Origin: Zonotrichia leucophrys gambelii
Taxonomy: Eukaryota > Chordata > Aves > Passeriformes > Passerellidae
Reading direction: 5' to 3'
Assembly: GCF_028769735.1 (NCBI RefSeq)
Contig: NC_088179.1
Location: forward strand, 3,283,501 to 3,347,500
Length of the DNA stretch: 64,000 bases
In this document: positions 48,852 to 61,814 of the stretch, in pieces
Layout of the letters: the number at the start of each line of letters is the position of its first letter
Position numbering within the stretch: position 1 is the first letter of the stretch
Position numbers and translations under genes: made by a program
Notes under the pieces: generated by a model
Told to the model about the DNA's origin: nothing
The model's database searches: none
The model's input: only the letters and a program-made list of their open reading frames with translations

Positions 48852-49692
48852 TGTTATAAATGAGAAGCCTGACTAGGCCAATATTCAAGCAGCAATCAAT
48901 TTATTAATTAATATGGTAAAGTATGAGCAACACAGCGCTGGGTACAGGGGGGGAAGTTTTCCCTCCAACTGCACACTCATAGTTGAGGCTTACAGGTATT
49001 TATAGGGGTACTCATCAGCTTTCTCAGCAGTTTCTATTCCCAATTTTTACTCATCAGCAGTTTCTATTCCCAATTTTTACATCGCAGTTCTATACACTAT
49101 TGTGATTTAGTTTTTCTCAGGATGTATCCCAAAAGGAGCATCCCCAGATGGTGGTGGTCCAGTTTCTGAAAGAAGAAAGAAGTCTCCCATCTTGGGCAGT
49201 CCAGCTACCCAAATGTGGGTCCACCTTTCGACTGCAAAGACTATAAATCTCATAACAGTGATGTCCAGCTTCCCTTGGTCAAAACTATAAATCCTTGAGT
49301 TGATGTTCATCTTCCTTTCTCAAGCTGCTTTTCTCTGCTTTATTAAGGTGTGAGATAAGCATATTTTCTTTATATATATTCCAAAGCTTTAGTTTCAAGG
49401 ATACAAGCAATATTCTAAAATTATACTTCAAAAGGTTATTAATGCAGAGCCCTGTATGGATTAAATGCAAGCAAAAAGCAACATCCTTAACGCTTTAATT
49501 CCAATGCTCCTATATCAGCTAAGGTTAATTGCAAACAAAGGATAGGTTCAAAGGCCTTCTTCCATGCTTTACTTTCCTCAGTTATTATTAGAATTCACAA
49601 CTGTACCATTGTCGGTCTGCACACATATCACAATCAGAAATACACGCATTGCCTGTGTGTACCTGACACCAAACACAGCTTGGTATTTCACA
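48852..49692 (-). mobile_element. Solo LTR, family E, copy E2
   Basis: An 841-bp reverse copy of E1, starting in sense TGTGAAATACCAAGCTG and ending TTATAACA. GCAT lies directly on both sides (48848-48851 and 49693-49696), a 4-bp duplication as made by ERV1-type integrases (inference). It keeps the TATA and poly(A) signals. A 30-bp-period tandem duplication at 49024-49080 and small indels account for its greater length. The 67-codon frame of E1 is present at 49107-49310. Confidence 0.88.
49024..49080. repeat. Tandem duplication inside LTR E2
   Basis: A 27-base segment ending CCCAATTTTTAC occurs identically at 49024-49050 and 49054-49080, a 30-bp period. E1 has this segment once, so it duplicated after the two copies separated or within one subfamily. 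Confidence 0.85.
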
Positions 49693-50940
49693 GCATGCAC
49701 CTTCACCCAGCTGTGCCCATGGCTGGGCTTGCCTGGGTTTACTGTGACCAGGCTGCCTCGCAAATGCTCCTTAAATGAGCAGGGAAATAAGGGAATAGGG
49801 AAATTGAATGAGGGAAATTGAAAATGCATAAGGAAAATGTTGGCAATGTGATGTCAGGCTGCTCTGGCCACAGTGTAGGATGATTCTTATTCCAACAGCT
49901 GTTTTCATACATTCATAAAATATGGTAAAAGAACAATTTCAAGCCATACTTTCGGGTTTGAATAAGTTAAGAAAAACATTATTGCTGTTTTTAGTTTTGT
50001 GCTTAGCCTTGAAAGCCAGATTTCAGAGGTTGCTTTATGTGTTTTGTGGTCTGTCATTATTTAGCATCTCAGATGATGTGATTTTTATGAGGGTTTATTT
50101 AGAGCACTCTTTTGGAGGCAGGAGACCTGTGGGTATTTATTTCTGAGGTGTTAGAAGGGGAGTAGGAAAGTATTTGAACACTCCGTGACTTCTAGAGGGT
50201 CTCTTAATTTTAAACTCTGTTCAGTGCAAACTGTAGTATTGTCATGTAACTTTTGACAACGTTAAAATATTTCTCACTGTCTGACTGAGCATTTAAGAAG
50301 TGTTGCAGATGTGCACAGATTTTCTAGAAGGAAGGAGAGCAGAATGTCCCAGGATACTTCCCTGCGCAGTGCTCATGGTACTTTTGCCAAGCTACAGATT
50401 TACATTTTTAGCTCAGAGGTGGGACCCGTGAAGGAAAGCTGAGTGTGTCTTGTACCTTGACTGTCCTAAATGCAGTTTGGGTGAAATGAACTTCCAGATC
50501 TGTAAATTTAGTAATTCGTTACTTTATTTTACTTTATTGTGAGCTCCTTCAGTATATCTCAGGAAAGGTCAAACCACTGTATTTTGGCTTTTCTGATAAT
50601 CTGCTGTCCCACTTATTGTCAGGCTACAAAGAGAATTCATTTTGCAGCATCTAACAAGCACCAAGTGCTCGAAAGACTTTCTTTTCCCTAGTGCATTCAT
50701 TGCTTTCGAGAAATGTTTTTGCTCAGCCTGAGCCACAGCAGCTCACCTGGCAATCAGAAATTTAGAAAGCTGATGTATTTTGTGTTTTAGTTACCTTGCC
50801 TTGCTTATGATGATGAATGCTTGGAAGCACATGCATGTTGACATTGCTGTGGGGGATCACATCTCAAATGAGAATCACTGGTACCAGACTGTCCTGGAAG
50901 CAGTGTCTGGCCTACCTCAGCTGTATTTATTTTCCTTGTC
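49693..50940. other. Unique non-coding stretch
   Basis: No gene recognised; frames are 74 codons or shorter outside the LTR. A short AGGGAAAT(A/T)-type repetition lies near 49780-49820. Confidence 0.55.
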
Positions 50941-51555
50941 TGTGAAAAACGCCAATCACTTGGTTTTTTTTAAATTTTAAAAGTTTAATAGTAATCAGAT
51001 GGTTATAAAAAATAGTAATACAATTAGAGTAATAAAAATTTGGACAATTTGAATTAGGACAATATGAGACAATAAATACAAAGAGTTACGGACATCTGGG
51101 TGCCTTTTTCTGGGCAGCACAAGTCTGAAAAAGGACCCACGTTAACAAAGGATTAACCCTTAAAAACAACAGCCTGTTGCATATTCATACACCTCATCCA
51201 TGATGCATAAATTCCATTCAAACACAGGATTCTGTCTGGTCAGCATCACCTTCTTCCTCCAATCCTGACAGCGTCTTCAAGGCAGGAAGAAGTTCATTTC
51301 TTCTGATAAGAGGGCAATAAATTCTCTTTCTCTGAAAGATTTTGGTGTCCTGTGGCTGCTGTCTCACTGTGAGTCCTTTCTTTAAAAACAAGTACCCTAC
51401 ATAGCATAGTTTCTGTTTTAACATTTTTTATAACCCTAAACTATATTTAACACACTACTTAAGCGAATTAATACAGCATAACTTTCTAACACAACACATA
51501 TAAGATTCATTTTCATATTTGTGAAAAGCCAGTCATAAAATATGAATTTTTCACA
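50941..51555 (-). mobile_element. Solo LTR, family B, copy B5
   Basis: A 615-bp reverse family B LTR with a perfect 5-bp duplication TTGTC (50936-50940 and 51556-51560). This is the clearest evidence for the 5-bp target size of family B. The sense start is slightly shortened (TGTGAAAAATTCATATT). Confidence 0.92.
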
Positions 51556-53687
51556 TTGTCCATGACCTCTGTTACATCAAAACATAAATCCTGTTGCTGA
51601 AATGTCACCAAAGATCACAGAACTCCCTGCAGCTCGTTGGGCAGCTCAGCTGCAGAGGAGAGCAGAGCCTTGCAGGTGTTCCATGGTACAGTCACCTCTT
51701 CCTTACATGATGGATGCTGGAGCTTCACCTGAGTCGAAAATGTAATCAGAACCTTTTATGGGGTAATTTGGATTTGTACAGCACTAAAGATCTGAGAGCT
51801 GTAACCACAGTGAAGGTCCTTGTCTGTCTCTTTCTTGCAGTTTTTGTTTAGTTAAGGCATGTTTTAAACAATTTGAGATGCACTTCAAGACAGACCTAGA
51901 TCTGTTTTCTTGGCTCTTGATTACAAATTTCATTTTCTGTTTTCCCAGCCTCTTCCATAGTAACTTTTCAGTCTTTTACATTGATTATTCCCCCAGGAAA
52001 TGTCAGATGATTTAGCTCCCTGGTTTTAATCTTGTCTGTATGTTCTCACAATGGGTCCAGCTGATGCCAGCTTGTTCTTTTCTCTGAATGGTTCCCTGGT
52101 TTGGTCCCCACAGCTGCCAGTCTTGCTGTTGAGTCTGTGATAGGTAAAGCTGATGAAGTATTTAATATCTCTGACATATCCAGGCCAAGTTGCTCTGTAG
52201 AACAGACTGTTTTCAGCTGTTTGCTCTGTGAGGTGTCTGAAATTATCTTAAAGGGACATTTTATTTTTATCTTGGGATAACCTAGGAAAGGGAGGTTAAA
52301 AATGCTGTGGTGTAGAGTAGGATCCCTGGCGTTATCACAGGTGGTTGTTAAAAATGTTGGAAAGTATGAAGAGCTAAATCAACTTTAGAAGTTCCCTGAA
52401 GAAATTAGTTGCTGATAATGAAACAATTTAAAAAGTGATACCTGGTTGTGGAATATTAAAGTAAATAAACTCCTAATCAAGAGTTAACTCCTTTTTTTAT
52501 TCTCAGGATTGGTGCTGATATAATTTCATATCCTCAGCTGAGAAAGGAGGAAGAGGCTTAGTCTGAAAATCCAAGAGCAAGTTCTTAGCAGAGTGTGAGA
52601 AGGTGATCAATTGCTATCTTTTCAGGTGATTTTATCTTACACTTTTTGTTCCGTATCTTTGCAAATATTTCATGGAAGGGCAGTAGTGAACAGATCTGCT
52701 CTTTGTGCCAGACCATTCAGAAGTAAAGTCTTGTCCTTGTGCTCAGGAAAGAACCTCCACTACTTAATTCTGCTACTTCCCCACACTCATCTATTATGCT
52801 GCCTGTTTTTAAGGAAAATCCTCTCACTGCTGCTTGGCCAGCCTCTGGAACACGAGATGTGTCATGTCTTCCTTGGCTATCTTCAGTCTTTGCTGCAATG
52901 CAAAATTAATCTGCTGCCAATTCAGCCAAGTGTATCATCAATGAAATGTGTACTTAGTAAATAAAACCTGCTCCAGACTATTGGACCTAAAATACTCTTT
53001 TTTTTTTGGTTGTTTTTTTTTTTAATGTACCATCTTGTATTTATATATTGGTTGCTGTCATTTTCATAGACCTCTTTCTCTGCCTTGCCACTTTTGTTTT
53101 TCTCCCACAGATTAAACAATCTTGATCCAGCTCTGACTTAAGGGGTTCTTTTTTCCTTCTTTTTCTACCAATGAAAAAATTCAGTACCAGCTTTTGTAAC
53201 TACTTGCTGCCTTTTTTATTTCAACCTTTTGCACAACCTGGTTTTGGTAAGGTTATACCAAGAGGGGTTCCACTGGAGACAAGCCATGGCAGTGTGGCCT
53301 TGGTGGTTCTGCTCTGGTGCAAGGTCCTTGACAGAAAATGCTTTGGGCTCTGCAGCCTCAGAGAGGGGCAGGTGTGTCCCAAGGAGACACAGAGACAGTG
53401 GCACCTGGCTGTCTGTGTATTTTGTCACTCTGGTTTTAAATCATGTCCAAGACATTGAAAAGCTGTTGCAGAAATGTGTTTCCTTTCTGTGACTTAGGGA
53501 AAGGTTGGTGATGATCAGTGTCTTCTAGTGATGGTGTATCTGCATCTTTATTATTAGGAGGAAATGAAAATGTGTTATCTCTCTGTGCACCCTAAAAGGT
53601 TTGACATCTCTAACCAGCCTTGGGACCTTCCCTAGAGCTTCCCCTCTGTTAATCCCACGGGAAATCTTTCCACAGTGCACACTGCTG
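51556..53687. other. Unique non-coding stretch
   Basis: The largest frame is 117 codons (52611-52964), without a recognisable domain. Two T-rich runs lie around 52998-53022. No repeat family recognised. Confidence 0.5.
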
Positions 53688-53969
53688 CGTCACAGACATC
53701 TTTTAGGATGTCATCAGAAAGGATTTCATCAGAAGGCTGGCTAAGAATAGATAAAGAAGGAATGAATAACAAAGGCTTGTGTCTCAGACAGAGTCTGAGC
53801 CAGCTGGGTGTGATTGCCCATTAATTACAACATGGCCCAATCACAGATGCGCCTGCTGCATTCCACAGCAGCAGATAATCAATGTTTACATTTTGTTCCT
53901 GAGGTCTCCCAGTTTCTCAGGAAGAAAAAATCCTAAGGAAAGGATTTTTCATAAAAGATGTCTGTGACA
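53688..53969 (-). mobile_element. Rearranged fold-back LTR, family A, copy A9
   Basis: From about 53712 to 53969 this is a reverse family A LTR with its sense start intact (TGTCACAGACATC) but lacking about 120 bases of its sense 3' part, including the poly(A) region. In place of that part, 53688-53704 reads CGTCACAGACATCTTTT, which is the LTR's own sense start in the opposite orientation. The element is thus bounded by an inverted repeat of about 17 bases. The flanks CTGCTG and GATCTC do not match. Confidence 0.85.
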
Positions 53970-55228
53970 GATCTCCAACACTGCCTTCACCTCTGCTGCA
54001 GTACAGACACGTCACAGCAGCTGGGCCAAAATGACAGACAACAGTTCCTGGCAAAATAGCTTAAATGCTTGATAGATTTAACTGTAATAATACATATATA
54101 TATAGATATATATAATTCCAGGCAAAATAGAATATCCACTAATGATAACATCTGCTAGGTTTTATTACCTGCAGATAATAAAAGTTAATAAAACTTCTCT
54201 CTTTGTAAAAGGAACAAAAATGCTACATCAAACTGCCTATAACTGCGTTTCATTATCAGACTTCTGGTTTTTCTTCTCTCACACACACAGCTTTTAAAAT
54301 TATTGTTGGCTTTGACTAGCCATCAACAGCTCATTTAACTGAGATTAGCCAATTCCCAAGAAAATTAGGTTTTGCTGAAGAATATGAGCTGATAAAAATG
54401 AGTATTTGATGTGTGTGTGCTCAGGTGTCCCTGGCAGTACATGGTGAGCATCTGAAAAGCGTGCCAGGAGAAATGTGGGGGCTCTGCAGGAGCTCCTGCA
54501 GACAGGTGGGACAGGCAGTCCTGCAGCAGGGAGAACAGGAGGGCATGGAGAGGAACAGATTGCACTTTTTAGCTTTTGGATGGTAGGGGGTTTTGTGTAG
54601 TTTTTAAGTTTTTGTGATTTTTCATCATTTGCTTTAACTACAATCTCAGAATTTGGAAGATTTCTGAGGATTCCCAGTGCCTTGGTTCCTAGCCATTTCT
54701 AGTAACTAGGGGCCTGTTGAGAACTATGGTTAAGATGAAGCTTTTTGCCATCCCAAGTCAGTTGAAATCTGATTGCTTTGACCTGTCACTTCTGTCTGTT
54801 CCCCACAATTATCCCCATCCTGCCCTATCAGAAGTGCCTTTGCAATACTTTGGCAAAACACCTTGACACTTTGCTTTGAAGGCTTGCTGAACAGTTCTGC
54901 TGGGGGCACATTTCTGCAAAGTCAAAAGCCACATCCAATCCTACTTAGCACTTTATGTGTAACATTTCAGCTTCCTTTAATGGGTATTTCCTGCATTTGG
55001 CAGCTCTTGCATGTCAGAATCCCCAAGTGACAGCTTAGCAAGATGAGCAGGTATTGAAACCAGGGGCAGGCTGCTAAAGCATGTGTAGAATTATGGTTTT
55101 GTCCAGAGTTTTGATTGCTTTGCTAAAGCTGCAGTGAGGACTTGTTCATTAGGATCTCCCTTTAGAAAAATGCCATGTGAATTTTCTCTCAGAGGGTGAG
55201 ATGGGCTGAGGAGAGAGCCAGGGCTGGC
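53970..55228. other. Unique non-coding stretch
   Basis: Contains an AT dinucleotide repeat at 54093-54114. No gene recognised. Confidence 0.55.
54093..54114. repeat. AT dinucleotide microsatellite
   Basis: Imperfect (AT)n of 22 bases, interrupted by one G. Confidence 0.85.
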
Positions 55229-55604
55229 TGTCACAGACATCTTTTAATGAAAATCCTTTCCTTAGGATTTTACCTCCTGAGAAGCTGAAAGGCCTCAGGA
55301 ACAAAATGTAAACAATGATTATCTGCTGCTGTGGAATGCAACAGGTGCATCTGGGATTGACCTCATGGGGCTGTTTCTAATTAATGGCCAATCACACTCA
55401 GCTGGCTCAGACTCTCTGTCCGAGACGCAAGCCTTTGTTATTCATTCCTTTCTAGTCTTAGCTAGCATTCTGAGATGCAACATTTTCTTCTATTCTTTTA
55501 GTATAGTTTTAATGGAATAGATATAATAAAATAATAAATCAGCAAACATGGAATGCAATCCTCATCTCTTCCCTCAGCCTGAGACCCCTGCAAACATGGT
55601 CACA
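55229..55604 (+). mobile_element. Solo LTR, family A, copy A10
   Basis: A 376-bp forward family A LTR, starting TGTCACAGACATC and ending ATGGTCACA. The flanks GCTGGC and GCCTGA do not form a clear duplication. The usual AAGCCTTCTGAA segment before the 3' end is largely deleted (AATCAGCAAACATGG remains). TGTAAACAATGATTATC is intact. Confidence 0.88.
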
Positions 55605-58600
55605 GCCTGAAGCCCCAGGAGGGCTTGGAGCACTCAGCTTAGGGCTGCTCTCCTTTGGCTTCTTTCCTTCCTTCTTGGCAAACTGTGTGTGGCCTCACAG
55701 GCACAAAGGAGATGTGGGTTTTGTCACCTTTGTGTTCAGATTACTTACCCAAGGCTATTCACAGCCTTGGAGCAGTGGTGCAGCCTCATTGCTCCCTGTT
55801 CCTCTGGAATATCTGCACACACTTGGAATTGCCCAAGGCTGACTCTCAGCCTGTCTGCCTCCATTGCCTGCTCTTCAAGTCCTTTACTCTGTCAAGATAT
55901 CAGATGAATTTCTGCACTTGTGACTAATGCATAAGGTGAAGGAGGTTCCAGTAATATTTAGAGAAGTGATTAAATCCCTCAATAGGATGTAATTCTTTTG
56001 AATAATTGCCAAGACGTCACCTTCTGCTGTGAAACTCAGGCTTTCTGTTGTGGTGTGCAATCTGCAGCCTCCTTCACCAGGCAAGGGCATGCGTGCTCGT
56101 CTGCTTTTTTTTTTTACATTTTGTCTTTGCATGCCCTTTGCCACCAAAGGATCCTTGTGCTTGAAAGTATGGCAGATCTGCTGGAAGGCAGGACACTCCT
56201 CAGAAGTGTTTTCTGCACTATATATAAATGTATTTTCAAAGAGAAGCATTAAACACCATATTAAAAAAATCCAGAAAACCAGATTTGAACTGATTTCCCA
56301 GTTAGACTATAAGATGAAAATGCTTTGCAGAATCACGTCTCTCCTGCTTTTCCTCCCATGTCTCTGGGTTATGTGTCACATCATTTCCATCATTCTGTGG
56401 CTTCAAAGCAGTGATGTTGAGCACCCTTGTTCTCACAGCTGGTGGGGTGCACATCTGACCCAGCATTTTATTCATGCAGCATATTTCACATCTTCACCAG
56501 CTGCTTCAGCCACAGCAGTTAAAATAGTTCATATAATCAATAAAAACTCCCAAGGGAACAGGGAAAATACTAAATAAATGTTTTGCCAGAAATACTGTTC
56601 AAATTATGTGTTTTTTTCTCTATTTGTATTGTGTCAGAACCTATTTCAGTGTAGATCTGTTTAAATGACAGATAAATGAGTTGTGAAGTAGTCTGTAATC
56701 ATGCTCTGGTCTCTGGAGAAATTTAATCAAAACTATTTTGAAGGCACCGTTTAAAGAACTCCAGTATTTGTAACACATTTCATGTGAATGTGAAAACGAG
56801 ATTGGTGCTCCCTCTGCAAGGGATCAACATTCTTGTGCAGGAGCAGCTGCCCAGACAAATACAGGCATATAAATAAAGAAAATCTTTTATCACCACACAC
56901 AAATCAAAATTTAATAACTAAAAAAAGAACCTTGATATTAATTCAAGAGACTGCTGTCTTATTGCTGTCATTTGTGGACTGGGTTTTTTTCACACGTCCA
57001 ATAAGGATAGAAAAATGAGTGTTCATTTCTCAGAAGAGAAAAAAATGCCCTTGGGATTTGCATACCTGCAACATTTTTTGTTGAAGTCTCAGTGTATCCA
57101 TCAGCTGCTTTGGAAAATATACAAGTTTGTTGTGAGGTGACAGATCATTTGGAAAAAGAGGAATAAGAATGAGATGCTTTCACCTACTAAAGGGGCCACA
57201 AGTCTTCTGTTCAGGCTGCAGAGGTCAGGAAATGATGATGTTTGCTGTCAGTTTGAGCTCACAGGGTTCCAGCAGCACATTGCAGGGATAACTGCACCAC
57301 GTTTTCATCTGGGGGTTTTAACGACTACATTACTCATATTTACATTTCTTTCTTAATTGGACATTTGGAGGAAAATTTATTTGGTAGTCCTCCTATGCTG
57401 CGGTTTTCATCTTGAGCAATTTTCTTTTAAAGAGCACAGTCTTGGTCAGAATGTGTTCAAAGCACTTCACATTTTTACAAAATTATCTGTACAAGGATAA
57501 TGAAGGGTCTAATTATCACTGCAATTACAAACTAATTCTCAAATGTGAAATATACCTCCCATATAATTACTGAGATCAAACTGGATTTTCAAATCATTTA
57601 TCCTCGGTAACTGGAATGCCTTCTAAAATTAACCTGTCTCAACACTATAGGAGGCAATGTATTCCACTTTTATTGTTCTTTTGGCTTTACTGTGCACTGG
57701 GAGTCTTTTTATTTTTTCTTTTTTTTTTTTAAGATACTGTGTGATTATTACTCTAACCCAGAAATCAGTGTTATGCTGAGTTTGTGCAAATACATACTTG
57801 CAGGAAAACACTGAGAGAAACAAAAAAACCACATTGAAATGATTTCTTTAGGTCCACTAAAATAAATGGCTGGGTATTAACAGCTCTGTATTAGGATTAT
57901 TGTTACATGAGTGGTAGTTGGGCAAGATGTTCTCAGTTATATTGGAATAAAAAATATGGACATGAAACTTAGTTTTCCTATTCATTTTGTCTTGGTTTTT
58001 CCCTTTCCCTGGCTTCATATTCCCTCTTTTTCCATGTGCCTAGATATTTTAAAGCCAAGATCCTTATGTATCTGATTATTTACTGGTTGTAGTAATAATT
58101 TCTGCTGCAGTGATGATCCGGATCAGGGACTAATGCAATTACCAGACAGAATAATAGGCTCCAGATTCCTGCAGGTACTTAAAACTTGTTTTGCAGTGTA
58201 TTAATGTTCATTCATTCTCCGTCATTACCATGTCTGGAGTCTGTCCTGGGCTTGATTGCCTTTTTCTTTGGGCACCTCAAAGGCATCTCTTCCACACAGA
58301 GAGGACTCTGCATTAAAGATAAAATTCCTCTCCTCAGCTCCTTGTCTTCTTTAAGCGGTTAGTCTGGGCAAAGGGAAAAGCAAACATGCCTGGTCTCATT
58401 CTGGCCATCTCAGGTCAGCCAGTTCCTCCTCCCAGACTTTGGGAAGTCTGGGAATAAATCACAGCTTCCAAAATTCCCTTTGAAATGATTCAGGGATTGG
58501 TGGATACCAACAGCTGACCTCCAAATCCAAGATGACAGGGAGAAAATTTATGTTCATAGAACCTTGATATATTGGTAATAATTTTTGGCTTAGTCTGACT

Positions 58601-61600
58601 CTTTTTTTAATGCAAACAAAAATTAAATTCTGGGGTTCAGAAATTAAATGCTTTCTGAGCTGATGCAAAATAACTTAAAAACCCCTCATGGTGTAAAATG
58701 GCCTTGGCAGGCTGTAGATACAGCACTTAAAGAAGAGAATCTCTTCTAGGGATTTGGGCTTAGACTTCAGTGGTGTCAGAGCCTCTGAAGGCTCAGAGGA
58801 GCTTCCAGGGCCAGGGATTTTTGGAAGTTGCAGCTTTACTGTGCTGTGACTCTTCTGTCCATGCTGAGTGCCCAGCCTTTTGCTCGTAGTTGTAAGGACT
58901 TTGTCCAGCAGCATCTCCCCACAGGAAGGGGAGCTGGGAGCCTGAACAGGGCCAAGCCTTGGCCTCACCCAGGGGCAAAATTAAATTTTGATGCACAGCA
59001 CTTCCTAAAACAAATATTTCATTATTTGTTTAAAATGGAACACTATGAAAATGTACCTTGAAAGCCCTAGTGGTAGAGAAAGTGTTGGAAGTACTTAGCA
59101 GATCCAGAATGACATGCTTAGTATGTATGGGGGTTGGTTTTTGGGTTTGTTTTGTTTTGTTTCTTTTTAGTTCTTTCTGTAAATGATAATGATATTTCTC
59201 CCTTCGAAATTATACCCCTGCTCATTTTGAGTTTAAATTCTGTGTCTAAGAATGTGCTAAGTCATTACAGAAAACATTCAAGTTATTGTAATCTGTGCTG
59301 TATCTTTTGAAATCTGCAAATAGCAATCTTTTCAACAAAACATATTTGCAGATTCGTTTATCTAAGAAAGCTGAAAGCCAAGTGACTGCAAATTCAAATT
59401 AAAAGTTTTGTTCCAGTGATGAAGTTAGTGGTTGGAAAGGTCCTATAGTATAATCTACTAAGTAGTTATGGAAGTTACTGTAATACCAAGATACAACTTG
59501 GTGTTGAAGACAATATGAACCCAAAAATCCTTTCTGATGTTGTTGAGTCAAAACCAGTTGGGTCTTTGAACTCAGGAGAGGGTTTGGCTCTTGTTTTTAC
59601 TGAGAAGCAGAACATCATCTATCATCATCTAACATCATCAGGGGTGAGCTCCTGCTTGGTGGAGAGGAGGAGGGAGACTGCTCAGTAATTCCCACTCTCT
59701 TCTGCTCCTGAAACTACCAGAAAAAGGACTTCACTTGTGCTGCAGACACAGGGAAAGAAAAAATAAGTGATAAAGATCCTGTACTCGTGGGCTGCTGCGG
59801 GACAAAATCTTTCTTCCTGCCCCTGTCTTTAAGAGGAAAGTGCAGGGCTGCAGAACAGGCTGTCTTCTGAGACTTTTTTTATCCCCTTTTCTTCTTTTAA
59901 GCCTTTCTCTAAAGTGAGATTGCACCAGTGTTGAGGACTGCTCTGAAAGACTTGGAGCTGATCTTTCTTTTCCTGCCTTTTGTCACTGCTGTGTGTGAGA
60001 GCTGTCTCAGCGTTCTCAGGAACTGCTCCCTGGGGAAATTCTGCCTTTTCAAGCATGGCTGGAATGGGTGGCTCAGTCTGGCCACCATGACCTGAAGGTG
60101 TGACAGGTCTTGGTTTGTCACAAGTCTTTTGTTTAAGGTGTCTGGTTTTGATTTTGGGGCTTTTTTTGTTTGTTTGTTTATTTTCTTTTTTGTTTGCATC
60201 CCCAGGCTCTCCCCAAATGAAACGTTTGAAGATGATGTTCTGTGTGGTATTTCCCCAGCCAAACCAAGCACAGTGTTTGGGATTTAGGAGTCATGAATTA
60301 ATGTTTTGGCTTGCTGTTGTGGCTTGTGGATATGTGAACTGGAATAATGAAGACTTTCTGAATGAAATTAGATGAAGGAAAACATCAGGATAAATTTTCT
60401 TAAATTTCTCTTAACTATTTAATTTTCTAAATTTCAAACCACTTGGGTTGAAAAAGACTCTTCTGGCCACTGTTGCCCAAATACAAAAACTGATATAAAT
60501 TAAGGTATTCAAACATAATGAGATTCTGATGGTCTGAGGACATTTGTAGAACAGATTGCAAGCAGACTTTGTTCCCTTTCTCCTGAATGATTCTGCAGCA
60601 CTTGTCTTGACACAGAGGAGGCTATTTGGAGAGCATATGGCCTGGAAAAGTATTTCTAAGCAGGTGTAACAGGAATTCTTCTCCTAATGGCTGCAAATAA
60701 TTCAGATAAATATGTCATGGATGGTTGTTCCTGACAGGAGGGAGTATATAATGTATAGAAATGATAACTTGTGGGAGACTGACTTTGAAGAACCTCATTC
60801 TTTGCAATAAATGAGCTCCAAATGTATGAAATCCTGGTACAACTGCATAATGAAGGTGATTCACTTATGTTCCAAGGTTTTTTCAAGCTATAAATTGCAT
60901 CAGGTGAGAGTTTTGTGATTTTATTATCATACCAGTCTACACCTAAACAGTAGTTGAAGGAAGATTTAAGTATTTTTATGTTGGTTTTTTTTCCTCTATT
61001 ACTTAGAATTTTAGAAATAATTCTTTGAGGAAAAAGAAAATAACCTTTATAATGTAACCCTCTATTAGCATCCATCTGAAAGCATTCATCTGGTTCTGGT
61101 GGTGACAAGACAGAAGGAAATGGATTATTGCCTTTATCAATCAAAAATGATTCATGTGAAGAATTCAAGTGATTTTATTTCATGTGTTTGAATGGAATGA
61201 CGGCTTTACAAATGAATTTTAGGTGCTGTTTGCTGCTGATGTTTTACTGAGAAATACTCACAAGTTTATTTTTACAATTTATTTTTGGATTTCTTGCAAA
61301 ATGAGGTGTAATGAAGGAAACTGCTGGCTTTAGATGTAATTACTAAAAGTTTCATTTTGATGGAATTGTGATGCAGATCCTGGAATTATATATATGAAGA
61401 AGTAGTTAAAAAAGGTTGAGTTTCTGTGGTTGAATATAAAACTTAAGCTGTGATAATCAATCTGTAGCATGGTTATAATGTATATATACATTTTGAGTTT
61501 TGTTTAAGCTAAGCTAGATTCTTTTGAAAAGTAAAAAGGGACAATATTCATCTCAGAACTAAAAATCGCAAGGATTCTGATTTGTTTGCCATCTGTTCAT

Positions 61601-61814
61601 TAAACCTGAGCATTTGAATTGGCATTTAATCTTAGTGTTTGCTGACTCCTTCATAGATATAAAATGAAATTAGAACTTGATTCCGGCCTTCCTCAGTCCA
61701 ACCAGTCCTGATCCAATTATCTCATCCTTCGCCTCCGAATCAGCCTAAGGGTCCGAGTGAAACTGTAAATTCAGAATCTGGCACAGCACAAACTGATCTC
61801 ATGTTGTGAGCTCC
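55605..61814. other. Longest repeat-poor stretch of the window
   Basis: Six kilobases without a recognised repeat family. It holds the two longest non-repeat frames of the window: 182 codons at 56029-56577 (plus) and 170 codons at 60656-61168 (minus). The first is overlapped by an antisense frame of 121 codons, and neither shows a recognisable domain. A T/G-rich TTTTG run lies near 59143-59160. I do not call a gene here. Confidence 0.5.

Noticed and set aside
56029..56577. 182-codon open frame, the longest outside tandem repeats
   Set aside because: Its length is near the maximum expected by chance in six frames of 64 kb at this composition. It is overlapped by a 121-codon antisense frame and has no recognisable domain.
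59427..59480. GGTTGGAAAGGTCCTATAG-like segment as a CR1 fragment
   Set aside because: Only about 15 bases resemble the CR1 3' block and the following sequence does not continue it.
60656..61168. 170-codon minus-strand open frame
   Set aside because: Within chance length, with no domain recognised and no promoter or splice pattern that I could support. Worth a protein search, but not a gene call.
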